From Monocercomonoides exilis (taxonomy: Eukaryota; Preaxostyla; Oxymonadida; Polymastigidae): a DNA stretch of 64,000 nucleotides. Under the pieces are notes generated by a model, which saw only the letters and a program-made list of their open reading frames with translations, made no database searches and was not told the origin of the DNA. Position numbers and translations under genes: made by a program. Shown piece by piece: positions 9,887-23,800 of this stretch. The stretch is from the NCBI GenBank assembly GCA_001643675.2, contig LSRY02000007.1, positions 811,001 to 875,000 of the forward strand, in the 5' to 3' direction. Positions within the stretch are counted from its first letter, which is position 1. Every line of letters begins with the position of its first letter.

Positions 9887-12646
9887 ATGTCAGGTGAGTC
9901 TCCTTTATCTTTAGAACATGCTATTGGTGGAACAAGAATTCTATATAGCCATCCTACTCAGCATAACCTGTTAATACATACAATAGGAGCTGTATGCGTG
10001 ATATCTAACCTTGATGATATGTTTGTTTTGCTTTTGTAATTAACATCAAGATCATTTTTAACAATAACAAATTTATCTCTTTTAAGTCATAACCAAGTAT
10101 TTTTGAGGCGTCATACCGAAGCCATAAGTGCTCTTTCTGTTTCGGAACACTTCATTGCAACAGGTCAAGTTGGTCGAAAAGGAACTCGCGAGCCAGCTGC
10201 ACCAATATGCATCTGGAGGATCAAAGATGAATCACTTGTAGCATGCTTTGAGGCACATGTAATTAGTGTTACTGCACTTGCATTCAGTCCAGATGAGCGT
10301 TTCTTGGCAAGTGGTGGTGAAGATTGTACTCTTTGCATTTGGGACTTAAAGACAGGAAGTCGTTTAGCGTCAACAAAAGTTGATAAGCCCATTTCATCAT
10401 GTTTGTCTTTTTATTCTAAAAATTGCTTTTTTATAATAAATGTGAATAATAATAAATATAAAACTATATAATATTTCTGGAACAAGTGGCATTCGCGATG
10501 ACCCAATCAAGTTCACAAGGAGCTTCATCCTCTGCAACTCCGTCAGCTGGCGCTGGACTTCGTACTCGTGCTGCTGGTTCATTTGTTCGACCAGCGAATC
10601 CAAATTATAGAATTTTTGTTGCATCAGGAACAACATTGAGGAGCTATGAAATTTCTTGGAGCATAGCATCTCAGTGCTATATTCTTGGTAGAGCAGAAGC
10701 AGCAGGACTTCCATCCACAGGATTTGTTCGTAGCTATCCAACCTGTGTAATTGTTGGAGACGATCTTATATCTGGAACAGATTCCGGAGAAATAGTTGTA
10801 TTCAGTCTTTCAAATAGAATTTATCGAATGCACAAACGAGTATGAGTTTTTTATTTGAAAAATTCATCTTTATTTTCAATATCGTTAATCTTTTCTTGCT
10901 ATTCAGGCATGCAGCGGATCTGTATTATCGTTCTGCAGTGGGCACTGTGGGTATGACAGTCAGACTGTTGTTGTAGGCGGTGGCCACGGAGTTGTAGTAA
11001 TATTCGAAGGGCGCGACACAAGCTACAATATTGTCGATGTGGTAGATCTTCCCTGTGAAGGAGATGTTCTTTGCCTCTCACGTTTTTCGGAGGATTCGTT
11101 TATTGCACTGTCGTCTCGTGGTGCAGTCTACCGGATCGATAGATCAACTGAACACGAAGGGAAGTATGTGTACAAACTGGTGTTCCAGACCCCTCCATCG
11201 CCTCAGGGATGTGTTGCATTCCCACCTTCTTCTTCTGAGGTATTCTGCACAGCATCTTCTTGTGCCCGCCCAGGCATCACCTTCTCCACAGCCATCGCAT
11301 CTTCATCATCTTCTCCATCCACATCAGCATCAATTATGGCGCTTGCTTCCAGCTCTTCCCTGTCTCCTTCATCTGCACCTCACTCTGCTCTTTCTTCACA
11401 ACCTGCAGGCGTCCGCGTTTGGGACCTTAGCGATTATGCTGAGCTTGTTTTCGAGCCTTTGAACAACGATGTTTCTTCCATGGCAATGGGAGTGCTGCCA
11501 CACAGAACACAAGTCAAAGGAGGCGCAGCAGGAGCAACAGGAACAGCTGCACCGATGGGCGAGCTGGTTCATGTCGATGCTATTGTCACCGGCCATGTTG
11601 ACGGAACACTAAAGGCACACGATGCACACACAGGAACTCAACTTTGGTCGGGTTTGCTTAGCTATATATATATGTATATATTTTCATTTTCATTTTTGTT
11701 GTAATTATGATTTGATTGATTGATGCAATTTTCTTTATTATTTCACCTTAAATTTTTATATTCTTCACATTTCCCCTTAGTTCTGGCACATCGTGGTATG
11801 ACATCTGCAGTCAATGTTGGTAGCGGAGTTGTGCTGAGCGGAGGAGAAGACGGGCGCGTCCGCTGCTGGTCAGGCCGCACACACGAGACACTTGCTGAGT
11901 TCAAAGAGCACACCCGAGGAGTGCGCAGTGTGTTGGTGGACATTGCAGACAACAAGATAGCACATTCTTGTTCGACAGACAAGACCATCTGCTGCTTCGA
12001 TTTGGAGGAGGAGAAGAAAGTGAACGGACACATCACAGTGGACGAAGTGTTTGAGTGTATGTGCCAGCGCCCTGATGGAGAGAGAGAGCTGATCACTGGT
12101 GCACAGAACGGAATTGTGTCTGTGTGGGACTGGGATGCACCAGATTCTGTGTCGACTTTTGCGACAGAGTCGAAAGCGACAATTAATTCGATCGCTATTT
12201 CGTCTTCTGGAAGATACTTGGCTGTCTGCAATGACGATGGAGATGTTATCGTATATGGTATGATTTTTTAACAAAACATTACAAATGCATTTAAAAATTG
12301 TTTTTTTGCACCACATAAAATTTCTTTTCTTTTCTTTTCTTTTCTTTTCTTTTCTTTTCTTTTCTTTTCTTTTCTTTTCTCTTCTCTACTTTTCTTTTCT
12401 TTTCACCACTCACTGTTAGACATGCGCAACGTGAAGATTGTTCTTCCACCAGTTTCAGTGCTCCATGGAGGGCGTATCCCGCCTCCTCAGAAAAAGACAC
12501 ACGTCGATGTTTTGCCTCCTGTTAGTGACACGTGCGGAAAGGGCCATTCGGCCGCTGCACGCTCTCTTGCTTGGTCTCCGGATGAGAAGCAACTTGTTTC
12601 TGTTGGCGACGATTGCGGCATTTTAATATGGAACTTTTATGGATAA
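9887..12646 (+). CDS. CFAP52: CFAP52/WDR16-like ciliary WD40 protein
   Basis: Six exons splice in phase: 9887-10020, 10087-10400, 10487-10839, 10907-11651, 11781-12257 and 12420-12646 (749 aa). All introns are GT-AG. A further 21-base GT-AG segment at 9894-9914 is optional because it keeps the frame either way. The start MSGE..EHAIGG and the order of WD repeats match CFAP52: an early ICIWRIKDESLVACFEAH repeat with AFSPDERFLASGGEDCTLCIWD, a central GVRVWDLS repeat, then QLWSVLAHRGMTSAVNVG, LAEFKEHTRGVRSV and a final LIWNFYG. CFAP52 is a microtubule inner protein of ciliary doublets, so the organism should build a flagellum. It is longer than the usual ~620 aa because of a Ser/Ala-rich insert (about 11225-11400). 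A different WD40 family cannot be excluded from sequence alone. Confidence 0.75.
12321..12404 (+). repeat. (CTTTT)n microsatellite inside an intron
   Basis: It lies within the last intron of the CFAP52-like gene (12258-12419) and forms an extended pyrimidine tract before the 3' splice site at 12418-12419. Confidence 0.9.
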
Positions 12647-13131
12647 ATAAATAAATATATGTATTTGGATTTAATCTTTGGTTGTCTAGACGGCTGTTAT
12701 TGAGTACAAGTGTTTTCAAACATTCATATGTATTGCAAATGGTGAACTATCAACTTATTACAATCAATTTATATCTTCGAAAGAAAATATTTCAATGACA
12801 TCACACAATTGCATCTTTTTAATCTACAAGCTCTTTTTTTAAATTCTAATTCTGAATGAATTTCTCTTCACTATTTTGGTAAATAACCATTTTTTTGATA
12901 CTCTTCATATTTTTGTTTGAATTTCTTCATTTCCTCCTCATTTTTCACAAAAACCAAACATTCAACATCATTTCTTGCCATATCATCTCAGAAATATTAT
13001 CACTCTCTTCACCATCCTTTTAACCTTCTTTCAATTCAGAAAAACAAAGTCATATGAGAATTTTCTCTTTATTTATTTGATAAAAACAAAAACAAACTGA
13101 AATAAAAAAGAAGATTTTCTATGAAGAATCG
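12647..13131. other. Convergent intergenic spacer
   Basis: It separates the 3' ends of the CFAP52-like gene (+) and the importin-like gene (-). It is AT-rich with no supported gene. Confidence 0.6.
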
Positions 13132-16100
13132 CTATGATTCTGTTGTAGATGGATTGAAGGTTGGCCAAAGATCATGAAGAGGCGGCTGAAGAGAAGGTGT
13201 TTCATCCAACGTTGGGATCGATGACAAGTCTTTGTATGCATTTTCTGCATCAGATTCAATCAGCTCTTCATTTGTCGCCCAATCCCTGTCGCTGGAACCT
13301 TCCTCAGAATCTCCTTCATCAGCACTCTCGCCTTCTCCGTCAACAGCACTCCCTTCTTCAAGCTCTTCTTCTTCATCTTCTTCTCCACTTTCATCATCAG
13401 CCATAGCAAGCTCTTCCTCTGACAAACCCATCAAACTTTGCTCCCCTGCATCTCCTCCAGACAGCGTCTGTACCTGAAAATAACTCATTTCCTGTCGCCT
13501 TTTTTTCGTCATGCGCCTCTGTGTCATCGAAAACTGCATCTTCAGCTTCTTTTTGTATGCTTTGTCTTCCATTGACTCTTCTTGAATTGTGTCTAATATG
13601 TCAAGCAGATTTATCGTATCGATAAACTCTGCGACTCGGTCTCCGCTGGAAGGAGGTTTCACAGAAGATCCATTCCCTTTCATTTGCTTGGGTTTTGAGT
13701 TAAAAGTAGCATCTTGCTTGCTTTGTGCAGAAGTTGTGGCTGTTTGTGTTTCCATCCCAGTCAAATCTCTCGTATTTTCACTTTCATTCATTGCTGATGA
13801 GCCATCACCTTCTTCTTCTTCATCTTCTTCCTCTTCCTGATCCATTTCGATCCAAGGAAATGCACAGACATATTTTGAGTAAATAAACTTAGCCATCAGC
13901 TGCTCCTTGCCGCTGCAAACCTGAATGCACTCTGTGATATACTCAGAATAGTGAGAAATAACCAGCTCTCTGAGAACGATGTTTTCTACAAGGTCTTTAA
14001 TGAGGATGTTCTTTGACTGATTGTAAAGCGGAGCTTGAGAGTGAGTAGATGCTGTTGAGCCGGATGAAGAAACAGCTTCTATTTTGTGAGACGTTATCAT
14101 AGAAGATGGAGAAGGAGAGAAGGAAGAAGAAGAAGAAGAAGAAGAAAAGGAAGAAAAGGCAGGAGTCGATGATGACAGAGAAGGTAAAACATTTGTTGGT
14201 ACTGGTGCCAAAGGCAAAGGCGGTGCAAACGAAGTGAAAGGAGATGGAGAAGTGTAGTTCAAAGAGGTTGCTGGAAATGGGCTTGGCTGAAGAAGCGAAT
14301 TGTCACTATTGATGGAAGATGGATAGCTTGGCTGAGCTGTTAAGTTGCTCGTGTCCTCGTCATATGCCATTCCAATATCGTTGTCTTTGTCTTCTTCACA
14401 TGTTTTTAGGGAGTCTTCATTTAAATGATCCACCTGTGACGATATTTTGTTTGATGCTGATGTTTTTTTCGTAAGCTTTCTATTCCTTTTCTTCAATTCT
14501 TTCCTTTTCCTCGCAATCTGAAGCTTCACCAGTTCTTGTCCTTCATCCAGTAGATGCTTCAGAACAAACAGCGACTTGTTAATAAGCTGTGCCCACTTAT
14601 CAACAGCATCGTTTGAATGCGTAAAATGGCAGGCAGACGTTGCCTCTTTGAACTTTGTCAAGAAGCGCCCCAGTGCCATCCCCACCGCCAAATGCGAACA
14701 CTCCTCAATCATCATGCGCTTCACAAGCGAAGACGTTAGCGTCAGATGTTTGAATGCAAACAGCACGTTTTCCTGAACTTCAAAGGAAGCAGTGGAGGAA
14801 GAGAGGGTGCTGACAAGATGGCGCAGAAAGCCCAATCGGCAGAGCAGCTCGGTCCGCTGTTCGCTTTCAGTAGCCATGTTGCTCAATGCCAAAGTGGCGT
14901 AATTTTGTAGCTGTGGGCCTCCGGATATGAGAGAATAGCGGATAAGTTTGAGGGAAGGCTCAGAATATATAGGCTAAGTTGGTCATTGCGGAGAAAAAGA
15001 ATATAAAAAGAAAAAGATATTGTTATTGGCTTCACAGATGGAAAAAACAATTGAAAGATGCAATCAACACTCAATCTACAGAACAATTTTCACTCTCCTC
15101 TTTTCTTTTCACCATTTCACAAATCCAAAGCATTACCAAATAAAAAAATAAAATAATTTGTAAAATACATACAGCTGTTAAGAGTTCTGAATCAAGGGTT
15201 GATATTTGCCTGATGATGATCATGAGTGTTTCTTCTTCCAACACATTTTGATGATCAGCACTCAACTGGAACATTACATTAACTCCACCATTCATAGAGA
15301 ATTTCTGAAATATTTATTATCAGTCAAAAAGATGAAGGAATTCGAAAATTATTTTGATGAAGATTCAACATAAATAACAGCATGTGAATGCATTAAGAAA
15401 TTGAAATTTTGTTGTTAAAAAAAAAAAAGGCATTATGAAAACTTTATTCAGAAAAAAACATTTGATAAAAAAGAAAACGCACACCTCCGCACATTTAGAG
15501 TCATCTTCAAAAATCTCACTTAAAACTCTAATAGCATCGCATCTGCACATAAAATGGAAAGTATTACTAAGTGCAGCATCACAAATTGAAAATCCATAAT
15601 CTGATATCTTCTTAATCAAAGGCTTACACCAACGCGATTCATTGAAAAAAAACATAATTGTGGCCAGAAAACCTTCCTCTGTACTTAAGGTGTGTGTAGC
15701 TGTTTTTTCTTGGCTGTCGTATTCCGTGTGAACGGCAAAGGAAAAAGTCGAAGATGTTTGAGGAAAAGAAGTTGTAATTCCTTTACTAAATACATCAACT
15801 AACTGCTGATCATTAAAACTTGAAGATGAAATTTTCAAAGAAGGAGCATTCGGGAAAAAATGAAGCAATAGAATTCTTAGCCATTCTGCAGCTGCATTTA
15901 TGATTTGATCAGGTAAAAATATACGCTCTCCTCCCGAAGCAGTAGAGATAACAGAAGCTAAAAGCCACCAAGTATCATTTCTAATTTGGAAATCTGGATG
16001 CTTTGAAACAATTTCTGAGGAAATTGAAATGACTCTTTGTTGTACAGCCTTTCCGATCTTTGGTTCATCGATAACTTTATTCAATAAAAAAAATATTAAT

Positions 16101-16710
16101 TTATTTGATTTTTTTAAAAAAGGAAAATAAGGCAAACCAAGAGTCGATAATAATCTAATAGCTTGCCGCTTAAATATACAATTAAGTTATATTTTAAATT
16201 ATTAACGTAAAATTATTATAATTTTAAAATTGCTGAGAAATACTTGACTTAAAAAACTTGAAAAATCTGCAGAAATTTCCATTAGCTTTGTAGGTACGTC
16301 ATATTTTAAAAGATGAGCCGCTGAGCTCTGCTTTCCTTTTGCTATTATTAGCATATAATATACTGTTTAATGTTTGAATAGAAAGGCAAACCAATTTTAT
16401 ATTGTTTTCTAATTTCCGCAAGAGCTGCAAGCTGTACACCTTTATCCGATGAATATAAAATTTGCATTAAATTATCTAATGTTCCTTTTAATGTAAATTC
16501 CTCTTTTAAATCTTCTTCATCCATTTGCCGTCTTTTAAGTAAAACTGATTTTCTATTCGTTGTTCTCAATTCAAGAGCAGTTTCACCATGTTTTTTAGAA
16601 TCAACATAATCTTCAATCTGATTATGAAAACGAGAAAATCTTTGATTGGCTCGATCAAAAGACGTCCATGGTGTTTTTATATTATTTTTATCATTATCAG
16701 GACGTGACAT
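13132..16710 (-). CDS. Divergent importin-alpha-like protein (IBB domain plus ARM repeats)
   Basis: Six exons join in phase: 16392-16710, 16244-16341, 16138-16168, 15485-16074, 15173-15304 and 13132-14958 (998 aa). The N-terminus resembles an importin-beta-binding domain: basic segments spaced as in importin alpha, with TALELRTTNRKSVLLKRRQM near residues 45-64, followed directly by the first ARM helix (DNLMQILYSSDKGVQLAALA). ARM-like helices continue (IRNDTWWLLASVIS; QLQNYATLALSNMATESEQR). The last ~500 residues are a Ser/Pro-rich linker, acidic blocks (EEEEDEEEEGDG; EEDEEEELEEG) and K/R-rich segments not typical of importin alpha (~530 aa). The inferred role is an adaptor for nuclear import or a related ARM scaffold. 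Its ATG lies inside the end of the IPK1 gene, so its promoter must lie within that gene. Confidence 0.6.
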
Positions 16711-19700
16711 ATGATGAATGGGTCGTACTAGAAAAATGTACAAACCCACCAACAGATTTCGCAAGAGCCACAAGCCGTCTTTCTAGACGAAGCCAACGTG
16801 GCATTCTTGTGTGCCTTTTTTGGGCAATATCAATCACGTGAACATGACATGCGATGTGATAATTTTTGTAATGAAGCAAAAAATTAGACTGAAAATGAGG
16901 AGAAGACAGAAATGGAAGGGACGAAGTTGAATCCATATCCGTTGCCTGTGAAACGCCACCCACAGAAGAAGAAGGCAAAACATTTATGTCCGTTGCATAA
17001 GTGTTTGCGTGTGGTGAATTTTTGTCACCTTCGTCTTGAGCCTGAGAAGTGAATGAAAGTGTAATCATAATGGAGCAATCATTTGCAGAATCGGCAAGAA
17101 AAAAACGTCTCAAAGAAGTGACTTGTAATAGAAGATCGGAAGTTGCTAAGCAAGATGGTGGCTTCAACGTTGATTGGGAAGGAGATTTGTCGGGACAGCA
17201 AAGAGGATATTGATGGTACTGAAGCAGATGCTGAGGTATTATTAAATCTGACATTTCTTGAGAAGATAGCTTTGCGAATTGGGTGGGAGTTCGAATGTGC
17301 TCGTGAAGTGTAGTTTTTTCAGGGCAACTGTCAGAAAAGGGATGAGTGGCGCGAAGGCTATCAGATAAACTGGGTGATGTGGATGATGTGTGAGCAGCTG
17401 TTGAAGATGATGAAAATACATCGTCAGCCTTCGAAGAGATATCAGAAGAATTCGAAGGCAAAGCAGAAGATTTCAGCCCGTTTATGATTTCTTCCTCCCA
17501 TTGCACGGTTGACATATCCTTCCCAGCTATTCCGTTGAATGAGGAAGAGACGGTTCCGCTATTGACAACTGCATCATATGCCTCTGCCAATTGCAAGCAC
17601 ATACACTTTGAGTGTTGAGAAGAAGCTTCAGGCTGCTCCGAACAATTTGCTTGGAAAGATCGACAAGACATGATTGTTGGATCATTGTGGAGAGAAGGAA
17701 AAGAACATTCTGATGAGAGAAAAGGATCCACAAATGCTGAATATGGCGCGGTGGTCGATGATGAAGAAGAATCAAAAGCCTTTTCAGAAAATGAATCCTT
17801 TGGCCTGTCAGGGAATTCTGTCTCAACGCAGTCACATTTACTTTCTTTCGAGTAAAGCGAAGGCAAAATAATTGAAGCAGCGTGAATGAGATCAAAGATC
17901 ACATCCATCAGCATTGCACACCCCTTTTGAATAACAGCATCAATTTTGCTTTTCTCGTCCTCAGTCGCTTTTTTTGATTCGTTCTCCAAAGAAGAATTCT
18001 GAGGCAGTCCATCATTAACCAGATTAGCTAATTGAACGAGCACTTTATCTACCATCATCTGGCTCACTGCAAGTTCTTTTAGAAAAGGAGAAACATGTTT
18101 TTCCAAAGTGGCGCGGAGCATTTCAAAGCGAAACGACAAGCCGCCGTCTGCATGAAGTGTTGTTTGAGGATCTTTGACAACAGCAGTGAAACAGTCATCG
18201 ATAGCTGTACGAAGCATAACTTCGGTAGCAACCATCACATTTGAAAGAGCATGGGCAGCAGAGAAGAGGCCAATGTTGTTGATACCCTGGAGCATCGAAA
18301 GAGAACGGATGATGTTTGAGTGGAGAAGTGCGGCAGAAGCTGAATGAAGCAGAAGCGGAAGATCCCAAGTTTCGCCTTGTGAAGATGGAGCTGCAAACTG
18401 AGGCTGAGAAGAAGAGGAAGAAGTTGAAGAAGAGGAAGAAGAGGAGGATGAAAGCGTGGATGAAGTGAATGACGGTTCTGAAGTGCGCTTTGATGTGAAA
18501 AAATCAAGTGTATTCAGAGAATCGGCATTAACTTTGGGCTTCATTTCAGTAGGAGAAGGAGAAGACACAGACATCGACTGTGGAAGAGGAGACTGCTTAT
18601 GACAAAACTCTTCATCGAGATTGCGTGTTTCATCTTTCGTGCTTTGTGAAAAGGAAGATGGCTGTGCCCGATCTTCAATCTGCGGAAAGCTGATGGAGTA
18701 GCTGCCCCAGTGAGAGGGAGATATTGGGACTCCATTTATAAACAGACGTAGGTTATTCTGAGGTGTGAAGAAAAGAGGAAGGAGAGCAGCTTTCATTGCA
18801 GAAAGGCAGCTGGGGGATAGTTCTGCATCTTCTTTAGCTGAGAATCGCTCGGCAGTTGCAAAAAAATCAACAGGGCAGAAAAGAGAACGGCAAAATGGAG
18901 GAGAAGATGAAGCATTGACAGAAGAAGAAACAGATGAATCGCTCTCCGTAAAAGAGATAGAATGTTTATCCAGTGCATTTTGAGCGGTTGTTTCAGTGCA
19001 TTTGCAATCAGTGGGAAAGCTTGCACGTTCGGTTGATGATTTGTGCAACTGATTTTGAATCCATTTCACTTTCTGTGATAAAACTTCATCTTCTTCTTTG
19101 AATTCAGAATTCAATATTTTTACTAATTTCTCTGCAACATCTCGTGGGACGCAGTATTCAGGATTTTGTAACATCCCAACATTCTGCTTCAATACTTGCA
19201 TTAATGAAAATCTACAGACTGGAAATCGCTCGTGGGTGGAAGGGTGAATCACACAAAATTCACAATGACCTACTTTTGGCTTGATTTCCAATGTAATAAC
19301 GTCATGTTGAATTTTTGTTTTCATTCGCGAAAGAATGTCATAATGCGACTTTAGGTGAAGTCTTGCAGTTGGTAATGAAACATTATCTAATACAGCGACA
19401 AATTGACAGGAAAAATCAATGTAAGATCCAAGAGGAGGCACTTCTGAAAATCCTTTTAAGCAAGCCTTCTCCACTTCCTCAAGAAAATTTATTTCTACAT
19501 GATAAAGCCTCTGAATAATAAATTTTTTATTCAACAAAATACTGAAATCAAAATTATTTGCAAACTTTAATAGGAAGCGGTAAAATTGGTGTAAAATAAG
19601 ATTCAAAAAGTTCTTCTTTTGAATTATAGTGAGATGCAGTATCAATTGAAGGAAGCTTTTTGTGAACAGACATAACTTTACCGAAAAAATCATGATCTTC

Positions 19701-19790
19701 CCCAGAAAAGGCAAAAACAACAGTGCTTCCACCTTCTCCAAAAAGAATCCAATTTTTTATATCAGTAACACTCTGAGGAAGTTCTTTCAT
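16697..19790 (-). CDS. IPK1: Inositol-pentakisphosphate 2-kinase (IPK1)
   Basis: Two exons, 19566-19790 and 16697-19510, flank a 55-base intron (GTTTGC..TTCAG); 1,012 aa. IPK1 phosphorylates the 2-position of inositol pentakisphosphate to make phytate (IP6). The N-terminal lobe carries NWILFGEGGSTVVFAFSG (residues ~13-30, glycine-rich nucleotide loop) and FFGKVMSVHK. The signature TLEIKPKVGHCEFC lies at ~148-161, followed by CRFSLMQVLKQ. The C-terminal lobe has DCSIMITLSF and HVHVIDIAQKRHTRMPRW, corresponding to the conserved IDLDxKP region; here the second acidic residue is not conserved (IDIAQK). The length is double that of animal or plant IPK1 because of a ~600-residue Ser-rich middle. 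The start MKELPQSVTD was chosen because it sits 12 residues before the conserved Trp, as in the family. The stop overlaps the downstream importin-like start by 14 bases. Confidence 0.8.
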
Positions 19791-20872
19791 AGTTTTGAAA
19801 AAATGAAATTCGATAATTTTTCGAAAAAGCAATTTTGAGATATCTGAAGATAATAATTTAACAAGTTCACAATACAAAAAGCAAAAAATATGTTTATTTC
19901 ATATATACGTTAGAAATATTTAAAAGAACAAGCCGTTGTTAATTTATCTTCAATTTTTTGACTCAAAAATTTTATGATGCATTGTTTGATCATTGATATC
20001 AAAAAATCGATAATTGAACAATCATTGATGAAAATAATATAAAATTTTGAAATATTTTATCATATTCTATCTGATTTTGTTAATTTAAAAATGTCTCATC
20101 AATCACTGAGTGACGAAAAATTAACACAATAAAGTATTCGAAAATGAGGTATAAATATTTTTGTTGAGCACTTCAATAATATTTAAAAAAATAAGATACT
20201 TGTGATAATGAATAAAAAAGTGCAAAAAATGTCAATATTTATTGATTTTCATCATTCATTGATTCAATATGAACATGCTAAATAAATCGCACAGCGATTA
20301 TAAGCAACTTGAATGTTTAAAACTTCGAAAAGAAAAAAGTGGGTAAAAATTAAAACAAATTGAAAATGCAGAAAAATTTATTTGCATTAATCAAAAAGGC
20401 TTCCATGTTACATGCAAGCAGGTAAAACTATTCCTGCTTATTTCACATGATAAAATCCGTTAACAAAAACAAACAAACATTAAAAAAACAAGAAGAAATA
20501 ATAATTAAGCGATAAAGTTCACCTTTTGCTAAATAAATACTGTGAAGCAAGAATGAAGCTTCACCAAAACGTACTTTCCAGATGATAAACATTCGATAAA
20601 AGAGACGAGAAGCATATGTTCCAAACATGCACACACACAGGAGCTTTTAAATGGTGTGACTTGAAATGGCGTGATGTGTATAGGTGGGATGTATGTGGAC
20701 GAGCCAATGTGAATAAATCAAGACAACGGAATGCGTTACTCAAATGAAAAGTATACATAAATTAAGAGAAAGCGCTTTGATTACTGATTCGTAAACCTCG
20801 CCCAGACGCAATTATTTATGCATACAAAATGCAAATGCCATTCATTCATTCATTTTTTTTTTCTCATTTGAT
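19791..20872. other. AT-rich intergenic spacer
   Basis: It lies between two minus-strand genes. It contains no supported gene, only scattered short frames and weak AT-rich repeats. The part next to 19790 should hold the IPK1 promoter. Confidence 0.55.
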
Positions 20873-23800
20873 TTAAAACACTACAATTGTCTTCTTTGTA
20901 TCCTCACTGACTTTTCCAATGTTAAACCAATTTCCATGTGCCGCACTCAAAAACAGACTGTCAAGCGCTTCCAACAATCCGTTTTCTTCGCAGATTTCAA
21001 CAATTTGTGTTTTCACTTCGATCTTCGAAGAAGAATCAAATTGCAATTTCGCTTCATCAGCCATCGCATGTTCCCCAGCTAAATACGAGCTCATCACATC
21101 GGCATTTTTGTTGTCAATCGCTTTGTATGTCACCGTCATCAAACATTTGAACCAGTAAACAATGTCCTCCTTAACCAGTGTGCTTGTGGTCTGCACAGCC
21201 GAAGCAACAAGCGGGGTAACATCTCTCAATTCGCTGTACATTAAGGGAAAACGGCGATGGCGGCGGAGCACCTGGACAACCGTCCTCTGGGCGTTCTCCT
21301 TCGGCTTGTCAGCCCACTCGAACGGGGCAGAGAGAATCATATTGAGATCGGAAAGGATGCCATGCTCTTGAAGGAAGCCAAAAATAGGGGTCTCTGTTAT
21401 GAGCAGCGCAGATATGACATCACAAAAACAGCACATCGCCAGCTGGGTCTTCGCATCGCCAAATGTGATGCTCTTCCACAGGCATTCAAAGGCATTGTGA
21501 AGAAGAGCATAGGGCTTCAGCTCAACAAGGGCAGAACGGAAGCCTGTGGAGTTGAGAGCCAGATTCCTTGTGAAAAAGAAGATTTGAGGGAGAATCGATG
21601 CAGGAGCAGATCTATGATAAAGAAATATTCAAAAAGAAAAGAACGTAATAGAAAGAAAAATTAAATTGAAGGATGAGTCAAATAAATATTTTTATCAAAT
21701 TATCGAAAAACAATGAACATCACAAGCAAAATTCAAAAAAAAAAGTTTTGAATGTGTAAATTAAAATATGCCAATAAGTATTTTTATTGATAATTCAACA
21801 TATTTCTTTTCAAAATGAAAAAAAACAAATAATTAATGCTTTTCTTATCATTTCTATCTGAGATTGTATTAAAAGGATGCATCCACATACTGAATAATAT
21901 ACGAAAGATATTCCGCAATGTCATCTTGAGATAATGGAAGATTTTGACCTTTTGAATATGCGCCATTATTTATTGCACATTAGGAATAAATCGAAAAATA
22001 AATCACAAGTTATTGAATGATCTATCAAAACAAAACTCAAACAAAAACATACAATTCTCCTTTGCCTCTGTCAGATAAGCTAGTGCTTCCATGACAGTTC
22101 CCAGCACATTGTCGTCTGCGCTGTTGAGTGCGTTCCACAGAAACAACACCATCGGCCTCAGATTCTCTCCAATCACTTCTCCTTTCATCAGCCCGCTCAC
22201 AATTCGTGCACAGTGCAGCTTCAGCGTCCGATCATCGGTGCTAAAGCCGTTGAACTTCTCTATCAAAATCGTAATAATCTCGTTCGTGACTGCATTCTTG
22301 CGAACAGGATTGCGCTCGCCAGCTTGCACCGACTGCGAAAACCCATTCACAATGGTCCACAGCCGCGACATCTTCACAAAGAGCCTGTATTCGTCGTTAA
22401 TCGACTGAATCTCCGACGCCAACGTGTTCAGATCCTCCTCTTCAGGTGTCCTGCTCTCGTCCTTCGATCCTTTGGATGCCCAATATCTTCTGTCACTTGA
22501 CGGGATCTCCCACCCGTCAAACGTCGAAAACTCCCACAGCGCATCCACCTGCAGCTCTGTGCGCCGCGGCACCAGCGGGATGGTCAGCATCACCTCTTCT
22601 TTGAATGCAGCGAGGCTGCTGCTTGACACAGGCGAAGGAAGCTGCGATTCTGTAGAAGAGGCAGAGGCAGAAGCAGAATCCGAAGTAGAAGCTGAGGCAG
22701 ATGCGGATTCGGATGCGGATGCAGAAGCAGATGCAGCAGCAGCAGCAGAAGCAGCCAGTTTTGCTGCCTCGATTGCATCCTTTTCGATCTCGCGCATCTC
22801 CTCCAGAATGTGAAATTCCGGCGGAATTGGAAGCTGAATGCCGTGGGAGGCTTGTGTGCTGCCCTTGGAAGAGCTGCCATTTTGCTCATTGCGACTCTTC
22901 TGCCGGCGCGAATGAGACAACAAAAACGATGTTCGGGAATGTGGAGATGAGCTTGTCATTGTTTTAGGCGTCATCACAGAAGACTTTGGAGTGGATGAAG
23001 TGGATTTTGGAGTGGAAGAAGTGATTTTTGGTGTGCTGACAGCTTTAGCTGATTTCGCAGCTGAAGAGCGATTTTTTTGAATAAGTTTTGGACGTAGCTT
23101 CTTTTTCAGTTTTGGAGTGTGATGTTTGTGCGGAGCTGCGCCAACCGAAAAGCCATCTGGCTCTGGTTTAATATTGACGCTCTGCTCCTGGACATTCTTG
23201 CGACTGCTCTTTTCGTTCCGTTTTTCAACTGGGCTCTCATTCTCGTTCTCGTTCTCGTTCTCATTCTCATTCTCTTCATCGTCGCCGTCTTCTTCTTCAG
23301 CATCTTCATAACGGTATTCACTTTCCCCATTTCCTCCTTCTTCCAAATTGCCATCATCGTTAAATCCGAAAAAGAATGAAGTGTTCTTGCTGCTCGAATC
23401 TTCTTCGCTCTCGCAATATTCCTGCCCTTCGTTCATCCATTGACTCTGAATATAGCTGTGAGAACCCTGAAGTGAGAAAGAATGAGGCGACATTTGGGAA
23501 GGAAGGTATATCGGTGCTGAGTCCATCGAGAAATACAAGTTTTCGGGTGAAGGCGGCGAGCTATCAGGAGGAGATGCACAGAGAGGAGTGAACAAGTTCT
23601 GCATGTCTGGTTGAAGTGAGGCAGAAAACAGAGAACTTTGATTGGAGCTGCTTTGGGTTTCGCTGTGAAGTGTTTGCGGATCAGCAACCGCAGATGCAGA
23701 CAAGCCATTGCTTTCTGCGTACAGAGGTTGCTTCGATGAAGTGTATGCGAGGGAGCTCAGCTCAGGTGCGATCAATGGAATCAGCGCAGGCGCAAAAGCG

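Noticed and set aside
16700-16770. Hydrophobic N-terminal extension of the importin-like protein upstream of MSRPDNDK
   Set aside because: It overlaps the IPK1 C-terminal coding sequence. The IBB-like segment lies just after MSRPDNDK, as expected for the family.
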